A stretch of 64,000 nucleotides of DNA from Methylotuvimicrobium buryatense 5G (GTDB lineage Bacteria > Pseudomonadota > Gammaproteobacteria > Methylococcales > Methylomonadaceae), in contig NZ_KB455575.1 of assembly GCF_000341735.1 (NCBI RefSeq), positions 4,285,188 through 4,349,187 of the forward strand, given 5' to 3'. Under the pieces are notes generated by a model. It was not told the DNA's origin and made no database searches. It saw only the letters and a list, made by a program, of their open reading frames with translations. Positions 57,365-64,000 of this stretch are shown piece after piece; the first letter of the stretch is position 1, and every line of letters begins with the position of its first letter. Made by a program: the position numbers and the translations under genes.

Positions 57365-59173
57365 ATGCAACACCATAAAAAACGCGAACTCTGGGGCGCG
57401 GCGGCATTAGTGTCGGGCGTCTTGTTGGCCGCGTCGCAGCCGGCGCAGGCCAATCAAGCGTTAGATAAGTTGTCCAAACAAAATACCAATTGGGTCATGC
57501 AGACCAAGGATTACAGCTCGACTCACTATAGCGAGTTGTACGACATCAACATCACGAATGTACAAAATCTGAAGCCGGCCTGGTCATTTTCAACCGGCGT
57601 TCTGAACGGTCATGAAGGCGGGCCTCTGGTCGTCGACGGCATTATGTATGTGCACTCGCCCTACCCGAACAATGTTTTTGCGATCGATCTGAACAACCCG
57701 GATAAAATTCTGTGGCAATTCAAACCGAAGCAAAATCCGGCCGCGCGCGCTGTGGCCTGCTGCGACGTCGTCAACCGCGGCTTAGCTTACGCGCCGCAAG
57801 GCAAGGATTATCCGGCGACGATCTTTTTAAATCAATTGGACGGCCATGTCGTCGCATTGAACGCGAAGACCGGCGAACTGCTATGGAAAATGGAAAACTC
57901 CGACATCGCCATGGGCTCGACGCTGACCGTGGCGCCGTTCGTCGCCGAGGATAAAGTCATCGTCGGCACATCGGGCGCCGAATTGGGCGTCAGAGGTTAC
58001 GCGACTGCTTACAATATCAAAGACGGCAAGCAAGCCTGGCGCGTCTATGCAACCGGTCCCGACGAAGATATCAAGTTGTCGAAAGACTTCAATAAGGCCA
58101 ATCCGCATTACGGGCAGTTCGGTCTGGGGCTGAAAACCTGGGAAGGCGACGCGTGGAAGATCGGCGGCGGAACCAACTGGGGTTGGTACGCTTACGATCC
58201 TGACTTGAGAATGCTGTACTACGGATCGGGTAACCCGGCGCCATGGAACGAAACGATGCGTCCCGGCGACAACAAATGGACAATGACGATCTGGGGCCGC
58301 GACATCGATTCCGGCGAGGCGAAGTTTGGTTATCAAAAAACGCCTCACGACGAATGGGATTACGCCGGCGTCAACTATATGGGACTGTCCGAGCAAAAGG
58401 TCAACGGCAAAATGACCAAGTTGCTGACGCATCCCGACCGTAACGGCATCGTCTATACGCTGAACCGCGAAAACGGCGATCTGGTCAGCGCGTTCAAGAT
58501 CGACAATACCGTCAATTGGGTCAAGCACGTCGATCTGAAAACCGGTCTGCCGGTGCGCGATCCTGAATATTCGACACGCATGGACCACGAAGCGAAAGGT
58601 ATTTGTCCTTCGGCGATGGGCTACCACAACCAAGGCATCGAATCCTACGACCCGAACAAGCAATTGTTCTTCATGGGCATTAACCATATCTGTATGGATT
58701 GGGAACCGTTCATGCTGCCTTACCGGGCCGGCCAATTCTTCGTTGGCGCGACGTTGAACATGTATCCGGGACCGAAAGGCACGCTGGGACAAGTCAAGGC
58801 AATGAACGCGGTAACGGGCGAGTTCGAATGGGAAGTTCAGGAAAAATTCGCGGTTTGGGGCGGCACGACCGCAACAGCCGGCGACTTGGTCTTCTACGGC
58901 ACGTTGGACGGCTACATCAAGGCCTTGAACTCGAAAACCGGCGAAGAACTGTGGAAGTTCAAACTGCCTTCCGGCGTGATCGGTCATCCGATTACCTATA
59001 AACACGAAGGCAAGCAATATGTCGCGATCTATTACGGTGTCGGCGGTTGGCCTGGCGTTGGTCTGGTCTTCGATTTGAAAGACCCGTCGGCCGGTTTGGG
59101 CGCGGTCGGTGCGTTTAAGGAATTGGCGCATCACACCCAAATGGGCGGCGGCGTGATGGTGTTCTCGTTGTAA
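57365..59173 (+). CDS. mxaF: Methanol dehydrogenase large subunit (PQQ-dependent, calcium type)
   Basis: MxaF oxidises methanol to formaldehyde in the periplasm using PQQ. The about 602 residues have a signal peptide ending AQANQA, the adjacent Cys pair ACCDVVNRG that contacts PQQ, and tryptophan-docking repeats. The catalytic segment reads [12 protein letters not shown]; XoxF lanthanide enzymes have an Asp where this has the Ala after WDY, so this is the calcium form. The ATG at 57365 has GGAGGA six bases upstream; a longer open frame from 57269 is rejected. It heads the mxa operon. Confidence 0.97.
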   Translation: MQHHKKRELWGAAALVSGVLLAASQPAQANQALDKLSKQNTNWVMQTKDYSSTHYSELYDINITNVQNLKPAWSFSTGVLNGHEGGPLVVDGIMYVHSPYPNNVFAIDLNNPDKILWQFKPKQNPAARAVACCDVVNRGLAYAPQGKDYPATIFLNQLDGHVVALNAKTGELLWKMENSDIAMGSTLTVAPFVAEDKVIVGTSGAELGVRGYATAYNIKDGKQAWRVYATGPDEDIKLSKDFNKANPHYGQFGLGLKTWEGDAWKIGGGTNWGWYAYDPDLRMLYYGSGNPAPWNETMRPGDNKWTMTIWGRDIDSGEAKFGYQKTPHDEWDYAGVNYMGLSEQKVNGKMTKLLTHPDRNGIVYTLNRENGDLVSAFKIDNTVNWVKHVDLKTGLPVRDPEYSTRMDHEAKGICPSAMGYHNQGIESYDPNKQLFFMGINHICMDWEPFMLPYRAGQFFVGATLNMYPGPKGTLGQVKAMNAVTGEFEWEVQEKFAVWGGTTATAGDLVFYGTLDGYIKALNSKTGEELWKFKLPSGVIGHPITYKHEGKQYVAIYYGVGGWPGVGLVFDLKDPSAGLGAVGAFKELAHHTQMGGGVMVFSL

Positions 59174-59190
59174 GAAATTAAGGCATGAAT

Positions 59191-59220
59191 GTCGGGTTAC
59201 GGCTTTTTGTCTAACCCGAC
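59191..59220 (+). other. Stem-loop between mxaF and mxaJ
   Basis: A perfect 9-bp stem, GTCGGGTTA/TAACCCGAC, with a 12-base loop lies 17 bases after the mxaF stop. It is not followed by a T run, so it may protect the 3' end of an abundant mxaF message or partly reduce reading into mxaJ rather than stop it fully. Confidence 0.75.
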
Positions 59221-59238
59221 CCACCTAATGAGGGCTAA

Positions 59239-60084
59239 ATGAAACAACTGAATGACATTTTGACTGCGTTGGCTATTGGCTTGGCTGTGTCGGCTTCGGC
59301 TCATGCAAGCGAAGAGCCTCTGAAAGTGTGCAATGCCGAAAACGAAATGCCTTATGCGAACAAAAAAGGCGAAGGCTTCGAAAACAAGATCGCACAAGTC
59401 GTAGGCGAGGCACTCGGACGGCCGATCGAATATGTTAATTGGACCGATGCGCGCTATTTCGTGCGCGATTATTTGGATAAAGGTTTGTGCGATGTCGTGA
59501 TAGGTATGGATGCCGGCGATCCGCGTGTGCTGACGACTGAACCGTATTATCGGTCGGGTTATGTATTTATCAGTCGCGTTAAGGACGGACTGGATCTTCA
59601 CGGTTGGGACAGCAATGCATTGATGAATGCCGAGCGCATCGCCTTCATTCCGGGCACCCCGGCCGAAGTGATGATGCGCAAGATCGGACGTTACAACGAC
59701 CAATTCAACTACATGCATGAACTGGTCGGCTTTAAGTCGCGCCGAAATCAATATGTCAAATACGATTCGTCGAAGCTGGTCGGCGAGGTCGCCTCAGGCA
59801 AGGCTGAAGTTGCGGTGCTGTGGGGACCGTCTGCAGCACGCTATGTCAAGGAATCCGCGACGCCTCTGACGATGGCGGTCATTCCGGACAACAACGTCCG
59901 CGCCGACGGCGAGAAAGTCGGCTTTCACTACAGCACCTCGATGGGCGTGCGCAAGGAAGATACTAAATTGCTCGAACAGTTGAATCAGGTGCTGGCCGAG
60001 CGCCGTCAAGACATCGATCGAATTTTGAGCGCCGAGGGCATACCGGTCGTTTCGGAACCCGCACAGGCGTTGGCATCACAATAA
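59239..60084 (+). CDS. mxaJ: Methanol oxidation periplasmic protein MxaJ
   Basis: MxaJ is a periplasmic solute-binding-type protein needed for methanol dehydrogenase assembly. The 281 residues have a signal peptide (LTALAIGLAVSASAHA), then LKVCNAENEMPYANKKGEGFENKIAQVVGEALGRP, IEYVNWTDARYFVRDYLDKGLCDVVIGMDAGDPRVLTTEPYYRSGYVF, in the standard MxaJ order. It lies between mxaF and mxaG with a GAGGG ribosome site. Confidence 0.93.
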   Translation: MKQLNDILTALAIGLAVSASAHASEEPLKVCNAENEMPYANKKGEGFENKIAQVVGEALGRPIEYVNWTDARYFVRDYLDKGLCDVVIGMDAGDPRVLTTEPYYRSGYVFISRVKDGLDLHGWDSNALMNAERIAFIPGTPAEVMMRKIGRYNDQFNYMHELVGFKSRRNQYVKYDSSKLVGEVASGKAEVAVLWGPSAARYVKESATPLTMAVIPDNNVRADGEKVGFHYSTSMGVRKEDTKLLEQLNQVLAERRQDIDRILSAEGIPVVSEPAQALASQ

Positions 60085-60100
60085 ACAGGAAACGAAAAAA

Positions 60101-60574
60101 ATGAAATTAACACAACTTATGGCCGCTATTTTGGCCGGAACGGCTTTGATGAGCACTGCGGTCCATGCCGAAATTACTTTGCGTAATGCGATTACTGGCG
60201 AACAGCTGGATATGAGCTTCGCTAAAAAGGGCGGCGATACTGAAGCGTTCAAGCAATTCATGCAAGACGGAAAGAATCCTTATAACGGCAACGAAGAAGT
60301 GGTTGCTGAAGGGAAAAGTCTTTATATGACCGGCTGTTCAGGTTGTCACGGCCATGAAGCGGAAGGCAAGCTTGGCCCTGCTCTAGCCGACGATTACTGG
60401 ACTTATCCTAGCGGCGAGACCGATCAGGGCTTATTCGAAATTTTATTCGGCGGCGCGCAAGGCATGATGGGGCCGCAATATGTCAACTTCAATACCGATG
60501 AAATGCTGAAAATTATGGCGTTCATTCGCAGCATTTACACCGGCGATACTAGTAAAGCCAAATGGCTTAAATAA
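60101..60574 (+). CDS. mxaG: Cytochrome cL, electron acceptor of methanol dehydrogenase
   Basis: MxaG accepts electrons from MxaFI. The 157-residue precursor has a signal peptide (AILAGTALMSTAVHA) and one haem site, CSGCHGHEAEGKLGP, with GAQGMMGPQYVNFN downstream as the likely region of the sixth ligand. The gene begins 16 bases after mxaJ. The length is usual for cytochrome cL of gammaproteobacterial methanotrophs. Confidence 0.94.
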   Translation: MKLTQLMAAILAGTALMSTAVHAEITLRNAITGEQLDMSFAKKGGDTEAFKQFMQDGKNPYNGNEEVVAEGKSLYMTGCSGCHGHEAEGKLGPALADDYWTYPSGETDQGLFEILFGGAQGMMGPQYVNFNTDEMLKIMAFIRSIYTGDTSKAKWLK

Positions 60575-60591
60575 ACAGCGAGGTTAACACG

Positions 60592-60876
60592 ATGAAAAAA
60601 ACATTATTGCTCGGCGCCGCGAGTTTCGCGGTTGCTTTGTCGTCTTCCGCAATGGCCTACGACGGGACTAACTGCAAGGAACCCGGCGTTTGTTGGGAAC
60701 CGAAACCGGGTTTTCCGGATAAGGTAGCGGGTAGCAAATACGACCCGAAACACGACCCTAATGAACTGAATAAACAAGCGCAATCGATCAAAGAAATGGA
60801 AGCCCGCAATCAGAAACGAACGGAGCATCTGTCTAAAACCGGCAAGTTTGTTTATGAGGTAGAAGAAATCAATTAA
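60592..60876 (+). CDS. mxaI: Methanol dehydrogenase small subunit
   Basis: MxaI is the beta subunit that wraps around MxaF. The 94-residue precursor has a signal peptide (MKKTLLLGAASFAVALSSSAMA), then YDGTNCKEPGVCWEPKPGFPDKVAGSKYDPKHDPNELNKQ, with the two Cys residues that form its disulfide, and a Lys/Glu-rich helical end. Presence of mxaI confirms the calcium-type two-subunit enzyme. Confidence 0.96.
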   Translation: MKKTLLLGAASFAVALSSSAMAYDGTNCKEPGVCWEPKPGFPDKVAGSKYDPKHDPNELNKQAQSIKEMEARNQKRTEHLSKTGKFVYEVEEIN

Positions 60877-60963
60877 GACCGTATACCGTTTCCCCCTGCC
60901 AATGTACGCATGGCGTGTGGAAACGCATATCGTGCTGAATTGCCGGTATGATCTTTCCCCCTC

Positions 60964-60996
60964 GGAAACCGGAGGCTGATTTTACCGCCGGTTTCA
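60964..60996 (+). other. Hairpin between mxaI and mxaR
   Basis: An 8-bp perfect stem, GAAACCGG/CCGGTTTC (60965-60972 and 60988-60995), in the 195-bp gap between mxaI and mxaR. No T run follows. It may mark the end of the abundant structural-gene message before the maturation genes. Confidence 0.6.
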
Positions 60997-61071
60997 TTAG
61001 TGATCTTTGAAGACTAATATGACTTCGCCCCTGAAAGCTGCAGGCTGGATGGGGCCTTTTTTATCTCTGCC

Positions 61072-62088
61072 ATGACAGACAAATTACTGAACGATTGGCG
61101 CGAAAAGGCGCTGCAATTCGAGCAACAAATCAACCGAGTCGTGATCGGCCAGCAAGAAGCCGTTCGAAATATCGTGATCGCGGTATTCGCTCGCGGACAC
61201 GTTTTGCTCGAAGGCAATGTCGGCGTCGGCAAGACCACTTTGCTGCGCGCGGTCGCGCAAGGGCTCGGCGGACAATATCAGCGTATCGAAGGCACGATCG
61301 ATTTGATGCCGGCCGATCTGATTTATTACACTTATTTAAACAGCGACGGCAAGCCCTGCGTCGATCCGGGGCCGTTGTTGAAACAAGGCGAGCAACTCTC
61401 GACCTTCTTTTTTAACGAAATTAACCGCGCCCGGCCGCAGGTACACTCGCTACTGCTGCGCGTAATGGCCGAACGAAGCGTCGGCGCATTCAATCGGGAT
61501 TATCTTTTTCCGCATATTCAAGTATTCGCCGACCGCAACCGGGTCGAGAAAGAAGAAACCTTCGAATTGCCGGCCGCCGCACGCGACCGCTTTTTGATGG
61601 AAATCGGCATTGAGATGCCGAATGACGATACCGTTTTGGATGATTTGATGTTCAACCAGCGCTTTCACGATGTCGATGCCTTGGTTGCGGAAATCGATAG
61701 CGGTTTGATTCCTTATTATCAACTCAACGAATGGTTCGTTCGGATCCAACAAGCGATCGAGCCGAGTCCTGCCTTGCGCCGATACGCGCTCGATCTGTGG
61801 AAGGCCGCTGCCGAACCCGGTCGCTACGGGATTAGTCTGAGTGATGTCGATATGTCTCAATTGATACAGGCGGGCGCCAGTCCTCGGGGCATGAGTTATC
61901 TGATACGCGCCGCGAAAATCCGCGCTTGGCTCGAGAGTCGCACGGTATTGCTGCCCGAGGACGTTCAAGCGGTCTATCGGGTGACGATGGCGCACCGCAT
62001 CTTTCTGAATCCGATCATGGCCTATCGCAAAGACGAGCTGATGCCAGCGTTGATCGACGGGATTTTGGAGGCGATCGCCGCGCCTTGA
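61072..62088 (+). CDS. mxaR: MoxR-family AAA+ ATPase MxaR
   Basis: The 338 residues show Walker A GNVGVGKTTLLRAVAQG and Walker B FFFNEINRARPQVHSLLLRVMAE, and the C-terminal lid domain (GASPRGMSYLIRAAKIRAWL). MxaR supports calcium insertion and maturation of methanol dehydrogenase together with MxaS, MxaA and MxaC-type proteins. The same-length paralogue at 17818-18834 aligns throughout. A 636-bp repeat-filled gap separates mxaR from the next gene. Confidence 0.92.
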   Translation: MTDKLLNDWREKALQFEQQINRVVIGQQEAVRNIVIAVFARGHVLLEGNVGVGKTTLLRAVAQGLGGQYQRIEGTIDLMPADLIYYTYLNSDGKPCVDPGPLLKQGEQLSTFFFNEINRARPQVHSLLLRVMAERSVGAFNRDYLFPHIQVFADRNRVEKEETFELPAAARDRFLMEIGIEMPNDDTVLDDLMFNQRFHDVDALVAEIDSGLIPYYQLNEWFVRIQQAIEPSPALRRYALDLWKAAAEPGRYGISLSDVDMSQLIQAGASPRGMSYLIRAAKIRAWLESRTVLLPEDVQAVYRVTMAHRIFLNPIMAYRKDELMPALIDGILEAIAAP

Positions 62089-62108
62089 GGGTTGGGGACG
62101 CGGGAAGC

Positions 62109-62182
62109 GATAAGCGGTGAAAGAAGAAAGATGAAAGATGAAAGATGAAAGATGAAAGATGAAAGATGAAAGATGAAAGATG
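62109..62182 (+). repeat. 7-bp tandem tract (GATGAAA units) after mxaR
   Basis: One TAAGCGG-type unit leads into about nine ATGAAAG units in a 7-base period, starting about 20 bases after the mxaR stop. It matches the aroE-linked tract in unit sequence and strand. Confidence 0.92.
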
Positions 62183-62321
62183 AATGGAGTCCTTTGTGGG
62201 AGCGATCCCCAGATCGCGATTTCGAAGCCGGTAAGCTTGGGCGACAATAAACGATATCGAAGTCGCATTGGCCAAGCTTCCTCGTTCCCAACGCTCCAGA
62301 GGCTGTGAAAGTATTGGAAAA

Positions 62322-62481
62322 TATACCTTTCGCACTTCAAATTTCGGCAGTGCCCGAGGAGGCGCCGGGGTGTCCGACAAAGGCTTTGCCAGCATGGAGC
62401 TGGCATAGAGCCTACATGGACGTATTCACGGCGTCCTTTGGCGGACACCCCGGTGCCGAATTTTGATCTACGATGGGTATA
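62322..62481 (-). repeat. Family A repeat, reverse copy inside the mxa operon
   Basis: A 160-bp copy, TATACCTTTCGCACTTC to ATCTACGATGGGTATA, with core CATGGACGTATTCACGGCGT and the GCCAGCATGG...GCTGGC hairpin. Confidence 0.92.
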
Positions 62482-62724
62482 CATCATAAAAAATTTATTC
62501 ACCATGAAGAACATGAAGGCAGTGAAGAAAAATCCCCCAAAGTTAATAGCCTAATTCTTCATGTAACTTCATGCTCTTCATGGTTATTTCATAATATTGA
62601 ATACTTTCACAGTCTCTCCAGCGTGGGAATGCAGACCGGTCTTGCCTCGGCAGCTAATGTATGGGTTTGCACTGATGACCCTGGGAACCGGAAAAAACAA
62701 TAAACAAGTTAACTAAGTAATCTG

Positions 62725-63351
62725 ATGAACTATAAAAAATGGATCGAATCGGCTGTGCCGAAGGCCGGCGTCAGTCATTTAGTGGAAATGTATTTGACTT
62801 GGTCCGGCGTGGGCTTTGCCGGAGCGCTGATCGCCAGCGCGCTCGATCATTATTCGGCGGTGCCTTATGCCGCATATTTCACCGGCGCCGTGAACGATGC
62901 GGTCGGTTACCGTTTTTGGGTACTTTTGGCCGATATTGGCTTGTTGTTTTTTTGTTTCAGTCTGCCGTTTCTCTTCATGACGCGCTATTTCGGGGCTGTC
63001 GAAAAAGTCGCCGGTCCCTTGCAGCGTCTGACCTACACGTTTTTCGTCGTGGCCTTCGACGAAGGCGCATTGATGATCGGCATTTTGTTCGCGAATTTGC
63101 TGCATGCCTCCGATAAAACCGTCTTGCTGGTGAGTAAATCGTTTTTATTCAGCGATGTCGGTATTTTTACGATTCTGGTGTTGATCGTTCTGAATTCGGC
63201 GCTCTGGATGTTGGGCGAGTCCATTTTCAACCGCGACGATAAAACTTTTTCGGGCATCGTACAAATGCTGATGACTGCGCCGGTCAAATACACTGCCCCG
63301 GGTTACTGTTGTTTCACCGGTATCGCGGTTTATTTAATCGTGAGTCAATGA
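62725..63351 (+). CDS. Membrane protein of the mxa cluster
   Basis: The 208-residue protein has about five membrane helices (FWVLLADIGLLFFCFSLPFLF, LTYTFFVVAFDEGALMIGILFANLL, VGIFTILVLIVLNSALWML and others) and no recognised catalytic motif. It ends one base before mxaS, so they are coupled. Methanotroph mxa clusters can have an extra membrane protein at this place (possibly named mxaP), but the match is from position only. It may anchor the MoxR-DUF58 maturation complex. Confidence 0.7.
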   Translation: MNYKKWIESAVPKAGVSHLVEMYLTWSGVGFAGALIASALDHYSAVPYAAYFTGAVNDAVGYRFWVLLADIGLLFFCFSLPFLFMTRYFGAVEKVAGPLQRLTYTFFVVAFDEGALMIGILFANLLHASDKTVLLVSKSFLFSDVGIFTILVLIVLNSALWMLGESIFNRDDKTFSGIVQMLMTAPVKYTAPGYCCFTGIAVYLIVSQ

Positions 63352-63352
63352 G

Positions 63353-64000
63353 ATGGCGTTACCGATAGAGACTTTCCATTACCGTTTGGCGCATCCGGGG
63401 TATTGCGCGATTCCCGGCGCACATCCCGGGCAAATGGTTGGTAGCGGACAGTTATTCAAGCGGCACGAGTCGTTGTTGGCAAGTCCCGATCCCAGGCGCC
63501 TGGATTTACGGGCCAGTGTACTCGATCCTTTCAATCATTACCGGGTCAAGGTCTTTCAACAGCACAGCAAAATCGACGTGTTCATTATCGTCGACCTGTC
63601 TGCGTCGATGTCCATTCCAGGCGAGTCGTCGAAATTACAGGTCGCGGCTGACTTTTTACTGTCTTCCGCACAATCGGCTTTTGAGTCCGGCGATAATTTC
63701 GGTTTCATCGGTTGCGGACAAGGTATCGAAAAAGCATGGCTGTTTCCGAAAGGCTTACGCATGGGCCGCGTGCATGAATTGGCTCGCGATTTGTCTCGCG
63801 TTCGAAACGGTCTGAGCGGCAACGGATTGTTTCAGGTGGAGCCTTATTTGCCGCTGCGGCGGTCCTTGGTTTTTCTGCTATCGGATTTTCATTTCGATCT
63901 GAATCGATTTTCGCGTCTTGCCGGGCTATTCGGCAGGCATGCCGTCGTGCCGCTCGTCTTGTGGGATCCGGCCGAATATGACGATTTGCCGGAGTGGGGC
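63353..64000 (+). CDS. mxaS: MxaS (DUF58) protein, 3' end beyond the window
   Basis: The frame from ATG at 63353 is open to the last base (216 codons visible). It has LLASPDPRRLDLRASVLDPF, the VWA-like motif IIVDLSASMS, GDNFGFIGCGQG and LLSDFHFDLN, then VPLVLWDPAEYDDLPEWG, matching the 16867-17700 protein at each point. MxaS is a cytoplasmic DUF58 protein working with MxaR on methanol dehydrogenase maturation. The C-terminal part is not visible. Confidence 0.9.
   Translation, partial: MALPIETFHYRLAHPGYCAIPGAHPGQMVGSGQLFKRHESLLASPDPRRLDLRASVLDPFNHYRVKVFQQHSKIDVFIIVDLSASMSIPGESSKLQVAADFLLSSAQSAFESGDNFGFIGCGQGIEKAWLFPKGLRMGRVHELARDLSRVRNGLSGNGLFQVEPYLPLRRSLVFLLSDFHFDLNRFSRLAGLFGRHAVVPLVLWDPAEYDDLPEWG

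Larger units (their letters stand above)
62089..62724. other. Repeat-filled gap inside the mxa operon
   Basis: The gap holds a heptamer tract (62109-62182), a full reverse family A copy (62322-62481) and an imperfect inverted pair (ACCATGAAGAACATGAAGG near 62502 and TCATGTAACTTCATGCTC... near 62558-62588). No gene is seen. mxa genes are normally closely packed here, so this is added DNA. Confidence 0.75.

Noticed and set aside
57881-59224. A 447-codon open frame antisense to mxaF
   Set aside because: It is the GC-rich shadow of mxaF; the protein has no motif and the mxaF frame is certain.
61450-62514. A 354-codon antisense open frame over mxaR and the repeat gap
   Set aside because: It crosses the heptamer tract (giving a FIFHLSS repeat) and the A element, and is antisense to mxaR.

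Overview
The window looks like chromosome from a gammaproteobacterial (type I) methanotroph, close to Methylotuvimicrobium/Methylomicrobium. The reasons are a calcium-type methanol dehydrogenase operon (mxaF-J-G-I-R-x-S) at 57.4-64.0 kb with an mxaB-like regulator and mxaD-like gene beside it, a second set of mxaR/S/A/C-type maturation genes at 14.8-18.8 kb, and gammaproteobacterial gene orders (rlmH-maf-rng-yhdP ... tldD-pmbA, uvrC-pgsA, lolA-rarA, cmoA-cmoB). The genus is inferred from gene content, not from a marker search.

Layout. 0-1.8 kb: tail of an Rpn-type nuclease gene and a decayed IS4 transposase interrupted by another repeat. 1.9-14.4 kb: a cell-surface block with two large coiled-coil proteins on the minus strand (one with a methyltransferase-like head, one with a possible P-loop head), an RTX-type calcium-binding protein, then two GT2 and one GT4 glycosyltransferases in a row. 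14.8-18.8 kb: minus-strand MoxR ATPase, DUF58, MxaA-like and VWA genes. 20.6-35.7 kb: mostly housekeeping (rlmH, maf, rng, yhdP, nitrilase family, BamC-like lipoprotein, tldD, pmbA, family-5 uracil-DNA glycosylase, uvrC, pgsA). 36.3-54.9 kb: TetR regulator, cmoA/cmoB, MlaC-like protein, hemB, aroE, lolA, rarA, accA, rimO, rimK with an AstE/AspA-like partner, an FkbM methyltransferase, corA and a beta-CASP exonuclease. 55.3-64.0 kb: methanol oxidation, with mxaD-like gene, a broken CAP-domain gene, mxaB, then mxaFJGIR, a membrane protein and the start of mxaS (cut by the window end).

The most unusual aspect is the gaps between genes. They carry several families of small non-coding mobile repeats, named here A (TATACC...GGTATA ends), B (182 bp, 3-bp TTA/TAA duplications), C, D (8-bp duplications), E (134 bp, 12-bp duplication) and F, plus tracts of 7-bp tandem repeats. 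Families A, B and C have different ends but share a nearly identical inner segment, so they look like mosaics. One B copy split the signal-peptide region of the MxaA-like gene just after codon 6 and supplies a new in-frame ATG; another landed in the pgsA stop codon and changed TAA to TAG. An A copy and a heptamer tract sit inside the mxa operon between mxaR and the next gene.

No rRNA, tRNA, CRISPR array or prophage was recognised. All functional names come from reading motifs and gene order; no database search was run.
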